Position numbers and translations under genes: made by a program. A stretch of DNA of 6,682 bases from Anammoximicrobium sp964409865. GTDB taxonomy: Bacteria > Planctomycetota > Planctomycetia > Pirellulales > Pirellulaceae. Below the pieces are notes generated by a model. The model did not search any database. It was not told the DNA's origin and was given only the letters and a program-made list of their open reading frames with translations. Where the stretch lies: assembly GCA_964409865.1 (NCBI GenBank), contig CAYPGE010000475.1, positions 1 to 6,682 on the forward strand. Reading direction: 5' to 3'. Of the stretch, positions 5,040 through 6,682 are shown in pieces; positions within the stretch are counted from its first letter, which is position 1, and every line of letters starts with the position of its first letter.

Positions 5040-6682
5040 TCACACCAGGGCGTTGTCAGCGGCGGCGGCGGCGGCGTGGCGCTGCTGCAGTTCGTCGTCC
5101 GTGAACCCGGAAGCGGCCGATTTAGAGCGTTTGACCAGAACAAAATCCTCCAGGAACAGCGCGTCCATGCCGGTCGTCAAAAAACACTCGATCGCCTGCT
5201 CCGGACGGTGGACGATCGGTTGTCCGCGGATATTGAAGCTGGTGTTCAAGACCATGGGTACGCCGGTCAGCCGTTCAAATTCCTCAATGAGCCGATGGTA
5301 CTTTGGATTGTGCTTGCGGCTGACCGTCTGCACCCGGCCGGTGCCGTCGACGTGGGTGATCGCGGGCACCAAGTGACGCTTGTCCGGCAGGACGTCGTAG
5401 ACCAGAATCATGTAAGGTGAGGGATAGTCGGTTTCGAACCACGCTCCGGACTTTTCCTCCAACACGCTGGGGGCAAACGGACGGAAGCTCTCGCGAAACT
5501 TGACGCGGGCGTTCAGCAGGTCTTTCATCTCGGCGGATCGGGGATCCGCCAGAATTGACCGGTTGCCCAACGCTCGCGGCCCCATTTCCATGCGGCCCTG
5601 GAACCAGCCGATAATCTTGCCGTCGGCCAGCATCTGGGCGGCCCATCGCGGCGGATCGTCCACCTGCAGCACGTCGACGTCGTCTTCGTCGCCGACCAGA
5701 CGCGCGATCGCCGCCCGACACTGGGCCGCCGTCACCCAAGGTCCGAGATACGCGTGCTCGAAGACATCGCTGCGTGGCTGCCGCAGGATCGTGTTCCAGA
5801 GCCAGTAGCAGGCGCCCAACGCGGTGCCGGCGTCGTTGGCGGCGGGTTGGACGACCACGTCCTCGAAATCCGTCTCCAACAAGATCCGGCCGTTCATGAC
5901 CGAGTTCAGGCACACGCCGCCGGCCAGGCAGATCTTCTTCTGGCCCGTCCTGGCTTGCAGCCAACGTGCCATGTGCAAACCGATTTCCTCCGTGCGCAAC
6001 TGCAGGGCCGCGGCCACGTCCCGGTGGCGGTCGCTGATCTCGTCGTCATCCCGGACTCGGGGCGAGCCAAACACATCGTAGAACTTGGGGCTGAACCAGT
6101 GCGGCCGGCCGCGCACGTGATAGGCGAAATACGACAGATCGACCTCGTAGCCGCCTTCCGGCCTGGTCTTGATCACATCCCGAAACGCATCCATGTACCG
6201 CGCCGGATCTCCGTAGGGCGCCAGCCCCATCACCTTGCCCTCGCCCGAAGCAAACTTGAACCCCAGAAACTCGGTCACCGCCCCGTAAACCAAGCCCAGC
6301 GAGTTGGGGAAATGCTGCGTCTGCAGGCAGGCCATGTCCAAACCGCGGCCCACGCCCATCCACGTACAGTCCCATTCGCCCGCGGCATCGACGGTCATGA
6401 TCGCGGCTTCGTCAAAAGGGCTGGTCAAGAACGTACTGGCCGCATGGCACAGATGATGCGGCGCGAAATGAATGCGGGTACGGCTATCCAGTCGGAGCGT
6501 GTCGCGCAGCGTCACCGGTATCCGCCGCATCGCCAACTCCTTGTCGCCCCGGCTGCGCAGCAAGCCCAGCGACTTGGGGAAGTAACGCAGCAGATGCCAG
6601 GCCCGTTGGAGACGAGCCAACCGCGGGTCCCAGTAGTAGACGATATGATCCAGCTCACGGGGCTCGATCCCGGCGATTTCGC
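5040..6682 (-). CDS. NodU/CmcH-family O-carbamoyltransferase (5' end outside window)
   Basis: The open frame enters from the right edge and ends at TGA 5042-5040. It gives about 546 residues, with the first few dozen missing (family about 550-620). The TTG at 6620 is internal: the residues before it (EIAGIEPRELDHIVYYWDPR) are coding and family-like. Numbering from 6620, the N-terminal Kae1-like (ASKHA) domain has the metal-binding HxxxH in HHLCHAAS (55-62). It also has TVDAAGEW (76-83), GEGKVMGLAPYG (126-137), LAGGVCLNSVMNG (232-244) and QPAANDAGTALGA (258-270). The C-terminal carbamoyltransferase domain carries GRMEMGPRALGNRSILADPR (342-361), KFRESFRPFAPSVLEE (374-389), THVDGTGRVQTV (422-433) and LNTSFNIRGQPIV (458-470). 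All expected motifs in the visible part are intact. Relatives such as TobZ, CmcH and NodU use carbamoyl phosphate, activated through an ATP-derived carbamoyladenylate, to carbamoylate a hydroxyl on a sugar or antibiotic. The acceptor here is unknown; a surface glycan sugar is a reasonable inference. The protein ends in a poly-Ala tail (516-521). It is probably the first of these two genes in an operon with the radical SAM gene. Confidence 0.93.
   Translation of the reverse strand, partial: EIAGIEPRELDHIVYYWDPRLARLQRAWHLLRYFPKSLGLLRSRGDKELAMRRIPVTLRDTLRLDSRTRIHFAPHHLCHAASTFLTSPFDEAAIMTVDAAGEWDCTWMGVGRGLDMACLQTQHFPNSLGLVYGAVTEFLGFKFASGEGKVMGLAPYGDPARYMDAFRDVIKTRPEGGYEVDLSYFAYHVRGRPHWFSPKFYDVFGSPRVRDDDEISDRHRDVAAALQLRTEEIGLHMARWLQARTGQKKICLAGGVCLNSVMNGRILLETDFEDVVVQPAANDAGTALGACYWLWNTILRQPRSDVFEHAYLGPWVTAAQCRAAIARLVGDEDDVDVLQVDDPPRWAAQMLADGKIIGWFQGRMEMGPRALGNRSILADPRSAEMKDLLNARVKFRESFRPFAPSVLEEKSGAWFETDYPSPYMILVYDVLPDKRHLVPAITHVDGTGRVQTVSRKHNPKYHRLIEEFERLTGVPMVLNTSFNIRGQPIVHRPEQAIECFLTTGMDALFLEDFVLVKRSKSAASGFTDDELQQRHAAAAAADNALV
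5058..5075 (-). repeat. Trinucleotide run encoding six alanines
   Basis: On the coding strand five consecutive GCC codons followed by one GCT encode AAAAAA at the extreme C-terminus of the carbamoyltransferase, beyond the last conserved motif. Such runs can change length by slippage in whole codons without altering the frame. Here that would only lengthen or shorten a non-conserved tail. Confidence 0.8.

Noticed and set aside
4341..5420. Long plus-strand frame of 359 residues across the spacer of the two minus-strand genes.
   Set aside because: It is antisense to the conserved radical SAM and carbamoyltransferase genes, reads through the repeat arrays, and has no family-like motifs.

Overview
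The window is GC-rich, densely coding bacterial DNA. It carries a YfhO-type membrane glycosyltransferase homologue, a B12-binding-domain radical SAM enzyme and a NodU/CmcH-type carbamoyltransferase. The spacers are filled with short phased repeats, and starts have poor or absent Shine-Dalgarno sequences. This fits a planctomycete (Planctomycetota) or a related PVC-group bacterium best. That is an inference from gene content and style; no rRNA or other taxonomic marker is present.

Layout, left to right. (1) The 3' end of an unidentified plus-strand gene (to 133) is followed by a textbook intrinsic terminator (162-191). (2) About 480 bases (192-675) hold at most one weakly supported minus-strand hypothetical gene (242-646). 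(3) A complete 816-residue YfhO-like multi-pass membrane protein lies on the plus strand (676-3126). (4) A convergent spacer (3127-3320) contains eight in-phase copies of a degenerate 7-base unit. (5) Two minus-strand genes, probably co-transcribed, fill the rest. The carbamoyltransferase (5040 to beyond 6682, N-terminus outside the window) is upstream, and the B12-binding radical SAM protein (3321-4928) is downstream. Their 111-base spacer consists almost entirely of two further phased arrays, seven 7-base units and seven 8-base units. The radical SAM start codon lies inside the first of these.

How the genes may work together: O-carbamoyltransferases of this family decorate sugars or natural products, B12-radical SAM enzymes often methylate or rearrange such scaffolds, and YfhO proteins are GT-C-fold enzymes thought to transfer sugars from polyprenyl phosphate on the outer face of the membrane. 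Together they suggest part of a surface-glycan or specialised glycoconjugate locus. The substrate cannot be read from the sequence. No CRISPR array, tRNA, rRNA, insertion sequence or phage gene was seen. The most unusual feature is the set of three short-unit phased arrays that occupy the intergenic space.
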